This document shows positions 36,699-44,523 of a DNA stretch of 64,000 nt, in pieces (positions within the stretch are counted from its first letter, which is position 1; each line of letters begins with the position of its first letter). Source of the stretch: CADDYT01 sp035294125. Its GTDB lineage: Bacteria; Chloroflexota; Ktedonobacteria; Ktedonobacterales; Ktedonobacteraceae. The stretch lies in assembly GCA_035294125.1 (NCBI GenBank), contig DATGLM010000057.1:310001-374000 (forward strand). The letters are read 5' to 3'. Below the pieces are notes generated by a model. The model saw only the letters and a program-made list of their open reading frames with translations, was not told the DNA's origin and did no database searches. Position numbers and translations under genes: made by a program.

Positions 36699-37382
36699 TC
36701 AATCAAAGCGGACTATCAGAGAACTCAGCGGGAGACGCTCACGTCGTTTGGGATCGGCGACGGCGTATCCAACTGTAATCAGCGCATGTGGAATCAGGTG
36801 CGTATCTAAATTGAGTGCGTCACAGACAATTTCGGGACAGAAGAGCGGCGCGCACATCCAGCCACTATCAAGCCCAAGATCGTAGGCCATCAGGAGCATA
36901 TTTTGCACAGCGGCTCCGAGGCTTTGAATCGCCATAATTTGCTCGTCGGCATTGCGGCGCTCGTCAGGATAGCGATCCAGGTCTTCCAGGTAGAGGCAGG
37001 GGATAATGACAACGGGAGCGTTGATGATGCGCTCGCGTGATTTTCTCATGCGAATAGCCACAATCTCCTCGCTCTGCCCATCCATTTGCAGTTCGCGCCG
37101 CCAGGTATCGCCCATGCGGTCGGCAAGCCGCTCTTTGATCTCCCGCCGTGTCAGTATGACAAAGCGCCAGGGCTGCCGACCGTGTGGTGACGGTGCCCAG
37201 CGCGCCGCTTCCAGTATCTGCTCGATCAATGCGCGTTCAACCGGGCGGTTCTGGAACTGGCGCACGCTGCGTCGGCTGCGCAACAACGTTGCCAGATCAC
37301 CGCTGCGTGCCGATTGCGTGACGGGTCGTTGTTCGAATTGCGTTGTCACAAGTGTATATACCCTTTTGATGTATCCATTCAA
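36699..37382 (-). CDS. Nitroreductase-family protein, probable dehydro-F420 reductase
   Basis: The 227-residue protein has the nitroreductase FMN motifs RSRRSVRQFQNRPV, ARWAPSPHGRQPWRF and AVQNMLLMAYDLGLDSGWM. In Mycobacterium this domain is the C-terminal half of FbiB, fused to CofE, and reduces dehydro-F420. Here it is a separate gene that overlaps cofE by four bases (TTGA), which supports the same role. The start is a TTG in that overlap; a GTG eleven codons inside is the alternative. An unrelated nitroreductase function is less likely given the position. Confidence 0.8.
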   Translation of the reverse strand: MNGYIKRVYTLVTTQFEQRPVTQSARSGDLATLLRSRRSVRQFQNRPVERALIEQILEAARWAPSPHGRQPWRFVILTRREIKERLADRMGDTWRRELQMDGQSEEIVAIRMRKSRERIINAPVVIIPCLYLEDLDRYPDERRNADEQIMAIQSLGAAVQNMLLMAYDLGLDSGWMCAPLFCPEIVCDALNLDTHLIPHALITVGYAVADPKRRERLPLSSLIVRFD

Positions 37383-38143
37383 CGGAACATGTCGGTGGTG
37401 GCATCACGGATAAGGGAACGAGCATTCGCGGCGGCTGGTGTGTATATGTAGCCACGAATGATCGCCACGGGAACCTTATCGACCTTGCCCATCACCAGTT
37501 CCGCCGCTGCCGCCAGTTCGTCAGCAACGGCAATGGCGCTGACCTGCATGAGATAGCCGTAGGGGTCGTGCTGGCCGCGATAATCCGCAATTGGCTCCAT
37601 ACCAGCCACACCGATTGCCATATTTACCTGCCCGTTGCGCCAGGGACGGCCCCAGGTGTCGGAAATAATCACGGCGATATCGAATGACTCGCCCTCGCCC
37701 ACCAGTCGTTGCAGGTTGGCGCGTAACCCTGCGGCTGAACGGTCCGGGTCGAGCGGTAGCAGCGTCAGTTCGTGCTCGCCGTTGACGTTGGATTCATCGA
37801 CACCGGCGTTGGCGCAGATGAATCCGTGGCGCGTTTCGGCAATCAACACGCCGTGATCCATGCGCACGATGCGGTGGCTTTCGCGCAAAACGACCTCCAC
37901 GTGCCGGGCATCCTTTCCCCATTGCTCCGCGAAGGCGCGCGCGAATTCCGAAGGTTGCACCTGCCCCAGCTTGACGATGCGCCCCTCCGCCTTAGACACG
38001 ATTTTTTGCGTTACCACGAGTATGTCGCCCTGCTGCAAAGTTTCCTGTTGTGCTTGCAGAGCTTCATAGATAACGAGACCCAGGTCCATGCCTGGGGAAA
38101 TCTCGCCGACGCCGGTGACCGGTAAAATCTGTATTCCGCTCAT
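37379..38143 (-). CDS. cofE: F420-0:gamma-glutamyl ligase CofE
   Basis: CofE adds gamma-linked glutamates to F420-0 using GTP. The motifs are present: LQQGDILVVTQKIVSKAEGR, GVDESNVNGEHELTLLPLDPD, ISDTWGRPWRNGQVNMAIG and the C-terminal VPVAIIRGY. The length of about 254 residues equals that of stand-alone CofE. Two ATG codons (38146 and 38143) follow GAGGAG; I chose 38143, with seven bases spacing. It is the first gene of a six-gene operon that runs to 33631 with gaps or overlaps of at most 34 bases. DoxX starts divergently 205 bases away. Confidence 0.93.
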   Translation of the reverse strand: MSGIQILPVTGVGEISPGMDLGLVIYEALQAQQETLQQGDILVVTQKIVSKAEGRIVKLGQVQPSEFARAFAEQWGKDARHVEVVLRESHRIVRMDHGVLIAETRHGFICANAGVDESNVNGEHELTLLPLDPDRSAAGLRANLQRLVGEGESFDIAVIISDTWGRPWRNGQVNMAIGVAGMEPIADYRGQHDPYGYLMQVSAIAVADELAAAAELVMGKVDKVPVAIIRGYIYTPAAANARSLIRDATTDMFR

Positions 38144-38348
38144 CATATTACTCCTCTTGTTGCCATTATATCCCCCGGAAATGATATACTGCAAATAAGA
38201 TAGTTTTGGATAGCAAGCGCCTTCTTTATGGTTTTCTGTGGTGAAACTCCTCCGCAACGACAAACGCTATAAAAGCAAAGGGAGTGTATGTGACTATGGC
38301 ACATAACAACTTCTTGATAATAGCGAATGAAAGGAGTTTCTGGTTTCA

Positions 38349-38705
38349 ATGTTAAAGGCAGTAGGTCATTTGATGCTGGCGGGCATCTTCATCTTTGGCG
38401 GGTCGTCGGCGTTTCTAGAGCCGGGAGGCAGAGTTCAGAAGGTTGAGAGCGCCGGTATCCCGCAGCCGAAGCAGGCGGTCACGCTCAATGGAGCTATTAT
38501 GGTTTTCGGAGGAACGTTGCTCGCGCTGGGTATTTTCCCCCGCTTTGCCGCGTTGATGCTGTTTGGGAGCCTGGTACCCACCACCTTTGTCGGGCATTCC
38601 TTCTGGACGGAGGAAAATGACGCCAGTCGCAAGGCACAGCAAACGCAGTTTCTCAAGAACCTCGGCTTAATGGGTGGACTGCTGATCGTGCTCAAGGAGG
38701 GGTAA
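38349..38705 (+). CDS. DoxX-family membrane protein
   Basis: The 118-residue protein has four hydrophobic segments. It carries the DoxX-type pattern HLMLAGIFIFGGSSAFLEP near the start, with MVFGGTLLALGIFPRFAALML in the middle. DoxX-family proteins are small quinone- or redox-linked membrane proteins without a settled activity. AAAGGAG lies about twelve bases upstream of the ATG. A small hairpin (38761-38787) and a long repeat hairpin follow. Confidence 0.8.
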   Translation: MLKAVGHLMLAGIFIFGGSSAFLEPGGRVQKVESAGIPQPKQAVTLNGAIMVFGGTLLALGIFPRFAALMLFGSLVPTTFVGHSFWTEENDASRKAQQTQFLKNLGLMGGLLIVLKEG

Positions 38706-38760
38706 GAGATAGCAGCGCGTACCTGGAATATCACATAATAAAAGAGGGCAATCCAACTAT

Positions 38761-38787
38761 GTAGGGAGGCAGCAATGCGCTCCCTAC
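38761..38787. terminator. Small hairpin after the doxX gene
   Basis: GTAGGGAG and CTCCCTAC pair perfectly over eight bases around an 11-base loop. Only a weak T run follows, so termination would be partial. Confidence 0.4.
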
Positions 38788-38801
38788 GTCTTGTTATAAA
38801 T

Positions 38802-38889
38802 ATGGCGTTCTGAGCGAGAGCAAAGAATCTCGTATGAGTTTGCTCGTCGATTGGTTGCCGAGATTCTTTGCTCTCGCTCAGAACGCCAT
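38802..38889. repeat. 31-bp perfect hairpin, repeat family copy 3
   Basis: Arms 38802-38832 and 38859-38889 are perfect complements around a 26-base loop. The stem carries TTCTGAGCGAGAGCAAAGAATCTCG, a variant of the family core. Seven T residues at 38902-38908 follow within 20 bases, so it may also end transcription on the plus strand. Confidence 0.75.
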
Positions 38890-38949
38890 GTCCGGGCCGC
38901 TTTTTTTACGGCAAACGATGCGGGAATTTTTTAGAGCGAGGATAGTGTT

Positions 38950-39690
38950 ATGAGCGATCAAGAACAGAAGCAGGAACAGCAAAAGGTAGCGATGGTTATT
39001 TTTGCGCACCCTGATGATGCCGAGTTTGGCGCGGCGGGCACTGTTGCGAAGTGGGCCGAGGAAGGTTGGGATGTGTATTACGTCGTGATAACAGATGCGT
39101 CGGAGGGTGGGCCGGATGACACGACGGATGTTAGCCCACAGGCCAGGGGCAAGATTTCAGAGACGCGCAAGCACGAGCAGCGCGAGGCCGCGAAAGTGCT
39201 CGGGGTGAAGGATGTCATCTTTCTCGACTACCCGGATGGGGTGCTGGAGCCGACGATTGAACTGCGGCGCGACCTCGTGCGGGTCATCCGCCTGTATCGC
39301 CCCGACCGTACCATCATCCAGTCGCCGGACCGCACCTGGTATCCGGAGATGTTTATCGGGCGCTACCATCCCGATCACCTGGCAGCGGGGCAGGCTGCCA
39401 TAGCTGCCATCTACCCGGCGGCACAGAATCCGTGGGCTTTCCCCGCACTGTTTGAGGAAGGCTTGCTGCCGCATCGCGTCAAAGAAGTGTATTTCATGGG
39501 CGCGCCAAACCCGAACTTCGTAGTGGATATATCGTCGACCATTGACAAGAAGCTTGCGGCACTTGCGGCGCACGTGAGCCAGCACGCAAACAACCCCACG
39601 ATGGAGGAACGGGTGCGCGAGCGCGCCGCCGAGATGGGCAAAGAATACGGCATGGACTACGTGGAGATCTTTACCCGCGTCGAAAAGTAA
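38950..39690 (+). CDS. PIG-L/LmbE-family deacetylase
   Basis: The 246-residue protein has both zinc motifs of the family: AHPDDAEFGAAGT near the N-terminus and RYHPDHLAAGQAA in the middle. Members remove N-acetyl groups from GlcNAc conjugates, for example in mycothiol or bacillithiol synthesis. The fold and length fit, but no thiol-pathway gene lies nearby, so the substrate is open. The N-terminus is a short Gln/Glu-rich leader. The FMN riboswitch begins about 60 bases after its stop. Confidence 0.88.
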   Translation: MSDQEQKQEQQKVAMVIFAHPDDAEFGAAGTVAKWAEEGWDVYYVVITDASEGGPDDTTDVSPQARGKISETRKHEQREAAKVLGVKDVIFLDYPDGVLEPTIELRRDLVRVIRLYRPDRTIIQSPDRTWYPEMFIGRYHPDHLAAGQAAIAAIYPAAQNPWAFPALFEEGLLPHRVKEVYFMGAPNPNFVVDISSTIDKKLAALAAHVSQHANNPTMEERVRERAAEMGKEYGMDYVEIFTRVEK

Positions 39691-39748
39691 CCGGCTATGG
39701 AAAATTGCCCTTGCATTTTGTAAGTGCGTGTGACATACTACTACCAGA

Positions 39749-39912
39749 GACCTTCGGGGCAGGGTGTAATTCCCGACCGGCGGTAAGGCGAGAGTGCCGA
39801 TGCATTCAATTTCTTCGCCAAGCCCGCGAGTCGCGTTCTATCACTTACGATAGAACGCTGACAGACCCGGTGCGAAACCGGGGCCGACGGTAACAGTCCG
39901 GATGGGAGAAGG
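39749..39912 (+). ncRNA. FMN riboswitch (RFN element)
   Basis: All conserved blocks of the RFN element appear in order: CTTCGGGGCAGGGTG, ATTCCCGACCGGCGGTA, AGCCCGCGAG, GACCCGGTG, GCCGACGGTAACAGTCCGG and the closing GGGAGAAGG. It lies about 190 bases before an ABC permease gene. In that leader, CCCCTGTTG/CAATAGGGG and AGCCTA/TAGGCT (39965-39970, 39979-39984) can form hairpins, but no T run follows. The mode of control, transcriptional or translational, is not clear. Confidence 0.97.
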
Positions 39913-40105
39913 TTCAATACAGGTACAGCTTCTGCCCCTGTTGTAGTGATGCAATAGGGGTATTAGCCTATGGTTTTGTAGGCTTGATTGCTGTTCCGAC
40001 ATCTCCCTCACAAGCCTCCCCGGGTCAGTTGAATTGGCGCTTTCCTGTGTCCTTTTCGCAGGAATGCAGGAGCGGGCCAGTATAGCTTTGACCGAGAGGG
40101 ATGTC

Positions 40106-40993
40106 ATGAGTGTAACGACTTCTACTTCGGAAGACGTATCCTTCGAGATGCGCCCGTATGCGCACGAGGCCGAGGAGGTCAGGAAAACTGGAAGACCTGC
40201 CGGATCAGTGCGCCGCCGTGCGTATGTGCCACCCGGTGCCATACAGCGCGTGCTTCCTCTGCTGCCATCCATCGTGGTGGCTATAGTTTTATTGTTGGGC
40301 TGGTATGTAAGTACGACGTATGGACACGTCCCCAGCCTGATTCTCCCCGCTCCGGGCGATGTATTTGCCAGTCTGAGCAGTGGTCTCAGTGGGGGATTGT
40401 TTCAGAGCAATGCCCTGGTGACGATTCAGGAGAGCCTGTTTGGCTTCCTTCTCGCTCTGGTCATTGCGCTCCCTCTGGGTTATGGACTGGCGAAATCCCG
40501 CCTGATCGCCGCCGCCGTTCACCCGTACCTCGCGGCTGCCCAGGCCATTCCGGCGATTGTGATCGCGCCCCTGCTGGGCCTCTGGCTCGGCTACGGCCTC
40601 GTCCCCAACCTGGTGCTCTGCATGCTGATTGTCCTCTTTCCAATGGTGGTCACCACCATCCTCGGTCTGCAGACCATCGACTCGGAGATAACCGACGCGG
40701 CGCGACTCGATGGCGCGGCTGGCTGGTCACTGCTGGCGCGTATTGAGTTCCCCCTGGCCCTCCCCGCCATCCTGGCCGGAGTGCGTACGAGCCTGACACT
40801 CTCGATTACTGGTGCGCTCGTGGGGGAACTGGTCAACAATAGCCCGCAGGGGCTGGGCTATCTGGTCATGCTGGCGAAGAATCAGTACGACCTGGCGCTC
40901 ATGTTTGCCACGCTGATCATTCTGGGCTTGCTGGCGGCTCTCTACTATGGCATCTCCTGGCTGCTGGTCAGGCTGGCCGCTATCGTCTACTGA
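40106..40993 (+). CDS. ribX: Riboflavin/precursor ABC transporter permease RibX-like
   Basis: This 295-residue permease belongs to the SsuC/TauC/ThiX group. It has about six membrane helices after a 55-residue cytoplasmic leader, and an EAA-type ATPase contact loop DAARLDGAAGWSLLARIEFP. The upstream FMN riboswitch ties it to riboflavin. RibXY systems under RFN control have been described for Chloroflexota, which matches this gene pair. The ATG at 40106 has GAGAGGG just upstream; a longer frame to 40034 lacks a site. No ATPase gene follows, so the ATPase must be encoded elsewhere. Confidence 0.8.
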   Translation: MSVTTSTSEDVSFEMRPYAHEAEEVRKTGRPAGSVRRRAYVPPGAIQRVLPLLPSIVVAIVLLLGWYVSTTYGHVPSLILPAPGDVFASLSSGLSGGLFQSNALVTIQESLFGFLLALVIALPLGYGLAKSRLIAAAVHPYLAAAQAIPAIVIAPLLGLWLGYGLVPNLVLCMLIVLFPMVVTTILGLQTIDSEITDAARLDGAAGWSLLARIEFPLALPAILAGVRTSLTLSITGALVGELVNNSPQGLGYLVMLAKNQYDLALMFATLIILGLLAALYYGISWLLVRLAAIVY

Positions 40994-41043
40994 TTGATGA
41001 GCAAAATGGAGAAACACAATCACACGAAGGGGGAGATCGAGAA

Positions 41044-42057
41044 ATGCATACACGCTCGCGTTCGTCTCTTGTACTGATTTTTTCTTCGCTGCTTGTATTA
41101 GGTTCGCTTGTGCTGGCCGGTTGTGGAAGCGCCGCTTCGGGTACAGGCAACTCCTCAAGCGGCGGCAGTAATCTGACCAATGTTTCGATTGGTCTGGGTT
41201 ATATTCCCGACATCCAGTTCGCGCCCTTCTATGTGGCGCAGAGCAAGGGCTACTATAAGGCGGCTGGCTTGAACGTCACCTTGCATAACGGCATCGTCAA
41301 CGACCTGATCGGCTCGATGGTGCTGGGCCATGACAACTTTGTCTTTGCCAGTGGCGACGAGGTGATGACTGCGCGCAGCAAGAATCTGCCTGTGGTCGAT
41401 GTATCAACCATCTACCAGCGCTACCCGGTCTGTATCATTGTGCCTGCCAATTCGCCCATTAAGACGCTCGCCGACCTGAAGGGCCACACCATCGGTTCAC
41501 CGGCGTCGTTTGGAGCGACCTACATAGGTATGCTTGCGTTGCTCTACCACGCCCACCTGTCACTTTCGGATGTACATGTCGAGACTATCGGCTTTACGCA
41601 GGTGACCGCGCTCCTTACGCATAAGGTTGATGCAGTGGTAGGTTACTCGAACAACGAGGCGCTACAACTGCCTGCTAAGGGGATGCCAGTGCGCACCTTC
41701 GATGTTTCCGATTACCAGCCGCTCGTCTCCAACGGCATCGTCGTCACTGAGGATACACTGCACAATGAGCCACAGATGGTGAAAAGCTTCGTTCAGGCCA
41801 CGCTGAAGGGAGTGCAGTATGTCATCAACAATCCAAAGCAGGCGGTACAGATCAGCAAAGCCTACGTGCCAGGCATGGATGTGAACGAGGCGACGCAGGT
41901 GTTGATGGCGACCATCCCCGTTTTGAAGGGCAACGGCCATCTCGGCTACAATGATAGCGCAACCTGGCAATCAATGGTGCAATTCCTGGTTGCCGACAAA
42001 ATTATCCCTCCCGTCCAGGATATCACGCAGGCATACACCAACGTCGGTATCTCGTAG
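41044..42057 (+). CDS. ribY: Riboflavin/precursor-binding lipoprotein RibY-like
   Basis: The 337-residue protein has a lipoprotein signal ending VLAGC (Cys 27). It then has an NMT1/ThiY-type binding fold: VSIGLGYIPDIQFAPFYVAQ, KGYYKAAGLNVTLHNG, and ADLKGHTIGSPASFGA. Proteins of this type bind thiamine precursors, riboflavin or related compounds. It follows ribX after 50 bases with a GGGGGAGA site, and the riboswitch upstream supports riboflavin. A repeat-type terminator follows the stop. Confidence 0.82.
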   Translation: MHTRSRSSLVLIFSSLLVLGSLVLAGCGSAASGTGNSSSGGSNLTNVSIGLGYIPDIQFAPFYVAQSKGYYKAAGLNVTLHNGIVNDLIGSMVLGHDNFVFASGDEVMTARSKNLPVVDVSTIYQRYPVCIIVPANSPIKTLADLKGHTIGSPASFGATYIGMLALLYHAHLSLSDVHVETIGFTQVTALLTHKVDAVVGYSNNEALQLPAKGMPVRTFDVSDYQPLVSNGIVVTEDTLHNEPQMVKSFVQATLKGVQYVINNPKQAVQISKAYVPGMDVNEATQVLMATIPVLKGNGHLGYNDSATWQSMVQFLVADKIIPPVQDITQAYTNVGIS

Positions 42058-42083
42058 CAAAGCCATAAAAAAAACTCTCTCGG

Positions 42084-42192
42084 ATGTCACTGTGAGCGCC
42101 GCGAAGAATCTCGGTGACCATCGTACTGCAAAAGGGGTTGCCAGGATTCTTCGCGGCGCTCACAGTGACATGTCCGATCCAGGGCTTTTTTG
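42084..42192 (+). terminator. 27-bp hairpin terminator, repeat family copy 4
   Basis: Arms 42084-42110 and 42145-42171 are perfect 27-base complements around a 34-base loop. They are followed by GGGCTTTTTTGG. The stem contains TGTGAGCGCCGCGAAGAATC, the family core also seen at 3751. It ends the ribXY transcript. Confidence 0.8.
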
Positions 42193-42263
42193 GCATATAA
42201 TGTAACGACAGGCAAGACTCTTCGACATCATTGCCCGTCGTTACAGAGAGGAGGATATGCGAT

Positions 42264-43055
42264 ATGCCAACCCTGGAACTGGAGACTATGCGTTGTGTCG
42301 TGGATGGCCCGCTGGGCAGGTTGCACCTCAACCGACCGGAGGCGTTGAATGCCGCTAACTGGGCCTGGGTGCGTAACCTCGTGCAAGCCGTGGATTTCCT
42401 GAAAGAGCACGAGGAGGCGCACGTCGTGATTGTGAGCGGCGAGGGGCGCTCATTTTGCAGTGGCCTGGATGTGAAAGAGCTTTCAATGGGCAACCTCAGC
42501 CTGGAATGGTTTGAGGTATGGGAGCAGGGCGTGAGCGCGCTGGCGAACCTGCCTGCCATCACGATTGCCGCCATTCAGGGCTACTGCCTGGGTGGTGGCT
42601 TGCAACTGGCTATAGCCTGTGATCTGCTGATTGCCTCGACCGATGCCATCCTCAGCATCCCGGCGGTCAAAGAGGGCGTGGTGGCTGACCTGGGGCCGAT
42701 GCGCCTGGCACGTTTGATAGGAGCGAGCAAAGCCAAATATTTATGCCTGCTGGGGCAGCGCTTCCCGGCACGGGAGGGGTTGGAGATGGGTATCCTTCAC
42801 GAGGTGGTCGAGCCGGACGAACTGCAACAGCGTGCGCTCGATCTGGCGCAGGAACTGCTAGTGATACCCTTTACCGCGCTCAAGCATACCAAGCGGCAGA
42901 TCAATGCTGCCTTTGAACTCGACTTACCTGCGCTCATGCAGGAGATGGCGGTGGCGCAGGACGAGTGCCTGCGTTCGCCGGAGCACGCTGCTGTGATGGA
43001 AGCTTACCGGAAGACTCAGGCCGAGCGTAGAAGGCAGAAAGAAGGTGCGCGATGA
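42264..43055 (+). CDS. Enoyl-CoA hydratase/isomerase family protein
   Basis: The 263-residue crotonase-fold protein has the oxyanion-hole segments SFCSGLDVKEL and IQGYCLGGGLQLAIACDLLIAS. In the second segment the position of the first catalytic Glu of true hydratases is not clearly occupied, and a Lys/Glu pattern follows in PAVKEGVVAD. Hydratase, isomerase or dehydrogenation-linked roles are all possible. The ATG at 42264 has GGAGG nine bases upstream. Its stop overlaps the paaK start by four bases (ATGA), so the two enzymes work in one pathway of CoA-activated acids. Confidence 0.85.
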   Translation: MPTLELETMRCVVDGPLGRLHLNRPEALNAANWAWVRNLVQAVDFLKEHEEAHVVIVSGEGRSFCSGLDVKELSMGNLSLEWFEVWEQGVSALANLPAITIAAIQGYCLGGGLQLAIACDLLIASTDAILSIPAVKEGVVADLGPMRLARLIGASKAKYLCLLGQRFPAREGLEMGILHEVVEPDELQQRALDLAQELLVIPFTALKHTKRQINAAFELDLPALMQEMAVAQDECLRSPEHAAVMEAYRKTQAERRRQKEGAR

Positions 43056-44374
43056 AGCGAGAGGGATATCTCTGGAATGCAGAAGCGGAGACGATGCCGC
43101 GTCAGGCACGGGCCGCGCTGCAAAGTGAGCGCCTGCGCGAGCAAGTCGAGCGGGCTTACGAACGTGTGCCATTCTATCGCCATGCGTTCGAGGAGCGCGG
43201 AGTACACCCGCAAGACATCCAGGCTATCGAGGATATCGAACGGCTGCCCTTCACGACGAAGGAGGACTTCCGCACCACCTATCCCTACGGTTTGTTCGCT
43301 GTGCCGTTGAGCGAGGTAGTGCGGCTGCATGCTTCGAGCGGCACGACAGGGAAGCCGGTAGTAGGAGGCTATACACGTGCGGATCTGGCGATGTGGGGCG
43401 AGGTGATGGCGCGCACCTTCGCGGCAGGCGGCGTCACCGCCAACGACGTCTTCCAGAATTTCTACGGCTACGGGCTCTTCACAGGCGGTCTGGGGGCGCA
43501 CATCGGTGCGGAGGTGATTGGCGCGACAGTCATTCCTATGAGCGGAGGCCTGACACGCCGCCAGCTCCTGCTCATGGAGGATCTGGGCGCGACCGTAGTC
43601 GCCGGAACGCCATCCTACACGCTGGTGGTGGCGGAGACCGCGGCGGAGGAAGGCATCGACCTGCGCGCTCGTATGAAGGTCAGCGCGGGCTTTTTCGGAG
43701 CGGAGCCGTGGACGGAGGGCATGCGGCGCGAGATCGAAGAACGTTTTGGGTTGGAGGCCTTCGATCTCTATGGACTGACCGAGGTGATCGGTCCCGGCGT
43801 GGCGGCAGAGTGCCAGCAACACGATGGCCTGCACGTCAACGATGACCATTTCTATCCGGAGATTATCGACCCTGAAACAGGCGTGCGCCTTCCCGATGGC
43901 GTGGTGGGCGAGCTTGTGCTGACCTGCCTGACGCGCGAAGCGTTGCCTCTTCTGCGCTATCGCACCCGCGACCGCGTGGCGCTGGTGCGCGAACCGTGTG
44001 CTTGTGGTCGTACCTCGGTGCGCATGCTGCGGGTGAAGGGGCGCACCGACGATATGCTGATTGTGCGTGGTGTGAACGTCTTCCCAACACAGATCGAGCA
44101 GGTACTGCTGGCCCGTCCCGGCCTGACCAGCAACTATCAAATACTGGTTGACCGGCAGCGCGACCAGCTCGACGAGATCGAGGTGCGCGTTGAGGCCGAT
44201 AGCGATCTGCACAGGCAGGGCGGCGCGGCCATGGGGGTAGTCCAGGCCGATGTGACCGAAGACCTGTACCAGGCGCTGGGGCTGCACGTACATGTGCTGG
44301 TGGTTGAGCCACATCATCTGCCGCGCAGCGAGGGCAAAGTGAAGCGCGTGGTGGACCGCCGCCAGCTTACATGA
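43052..44374 (+). CDS. paaK: Phenylacetate-CoA ligase family protein
   Basis: The 440-residue protein has the adenylate-forming motifs of PaaK: the P-loop HASSGTTGKPVVGGYT, FDLYGLTEVIGPG, RTRDRV, and the C-terminal GRTDDMLIVRGVNVFPTQIE. PaaK forms phenylacetyl-CoA from phenylacetate, CoA and ATP. The oxygenase genes paaABCDE are absent, so another aryl or short acid may be the substrate here. It is translationally coupled to the upstream hydratase gene. A long minus-strand frame over the same stretch (43016-44524) is only a shadow. Confidence 0.88.
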   Translation: MKREGYLWNAEAETMPRQARAALQSERLREQVERAYERVPFYRHAFEERGVHPQDIQAIEDIERLPFTTKEDFRTTYPYGLFAVPLSEVVRLHASSGTTGKPVVGGYTRADLAMWGEVMARTFAAGGVTANDVFQNFYGYGLFTGGLGAHIGAEVIGATVIPMSGGLTRRQLLLMEDLGATVVAGTPSYTLVVAETAAEEGIDLRARMKVSAGFFGAEPWTEGMRREIEERFGLEAFDLYGLTEVIGPGVAAECQQHDGLHVNDDHFYPEIIDPETGVRLPDGVVGELVLTCLTREALPLLRYRTRDRVALVREPCACGRTSVRMLRVKGRTDDMLIVRGVNVFPTQIEQVLLARPGLTSNYQILVDRQRDQLDEIEVRVEADSDLHRQGGAAMGVVQADVTEDLYQALGLHVHVLVVEPHHLPRSEGKVKRVVDRRQLT

Positions 44375-44523
44375 TGCGCCTCTAATATAAAGGCATGCCA
44401 ATCCTTCACTTTCTTGAGAAAATCCAGACCCTCTTTGCTTAAATTCATACCTTTCATTGACTTCTTCTGGCTTACAATGGCAGAGGAGATGGATGATGTA
44501 GCGCAAGAAATGTTGAGGGAGCA

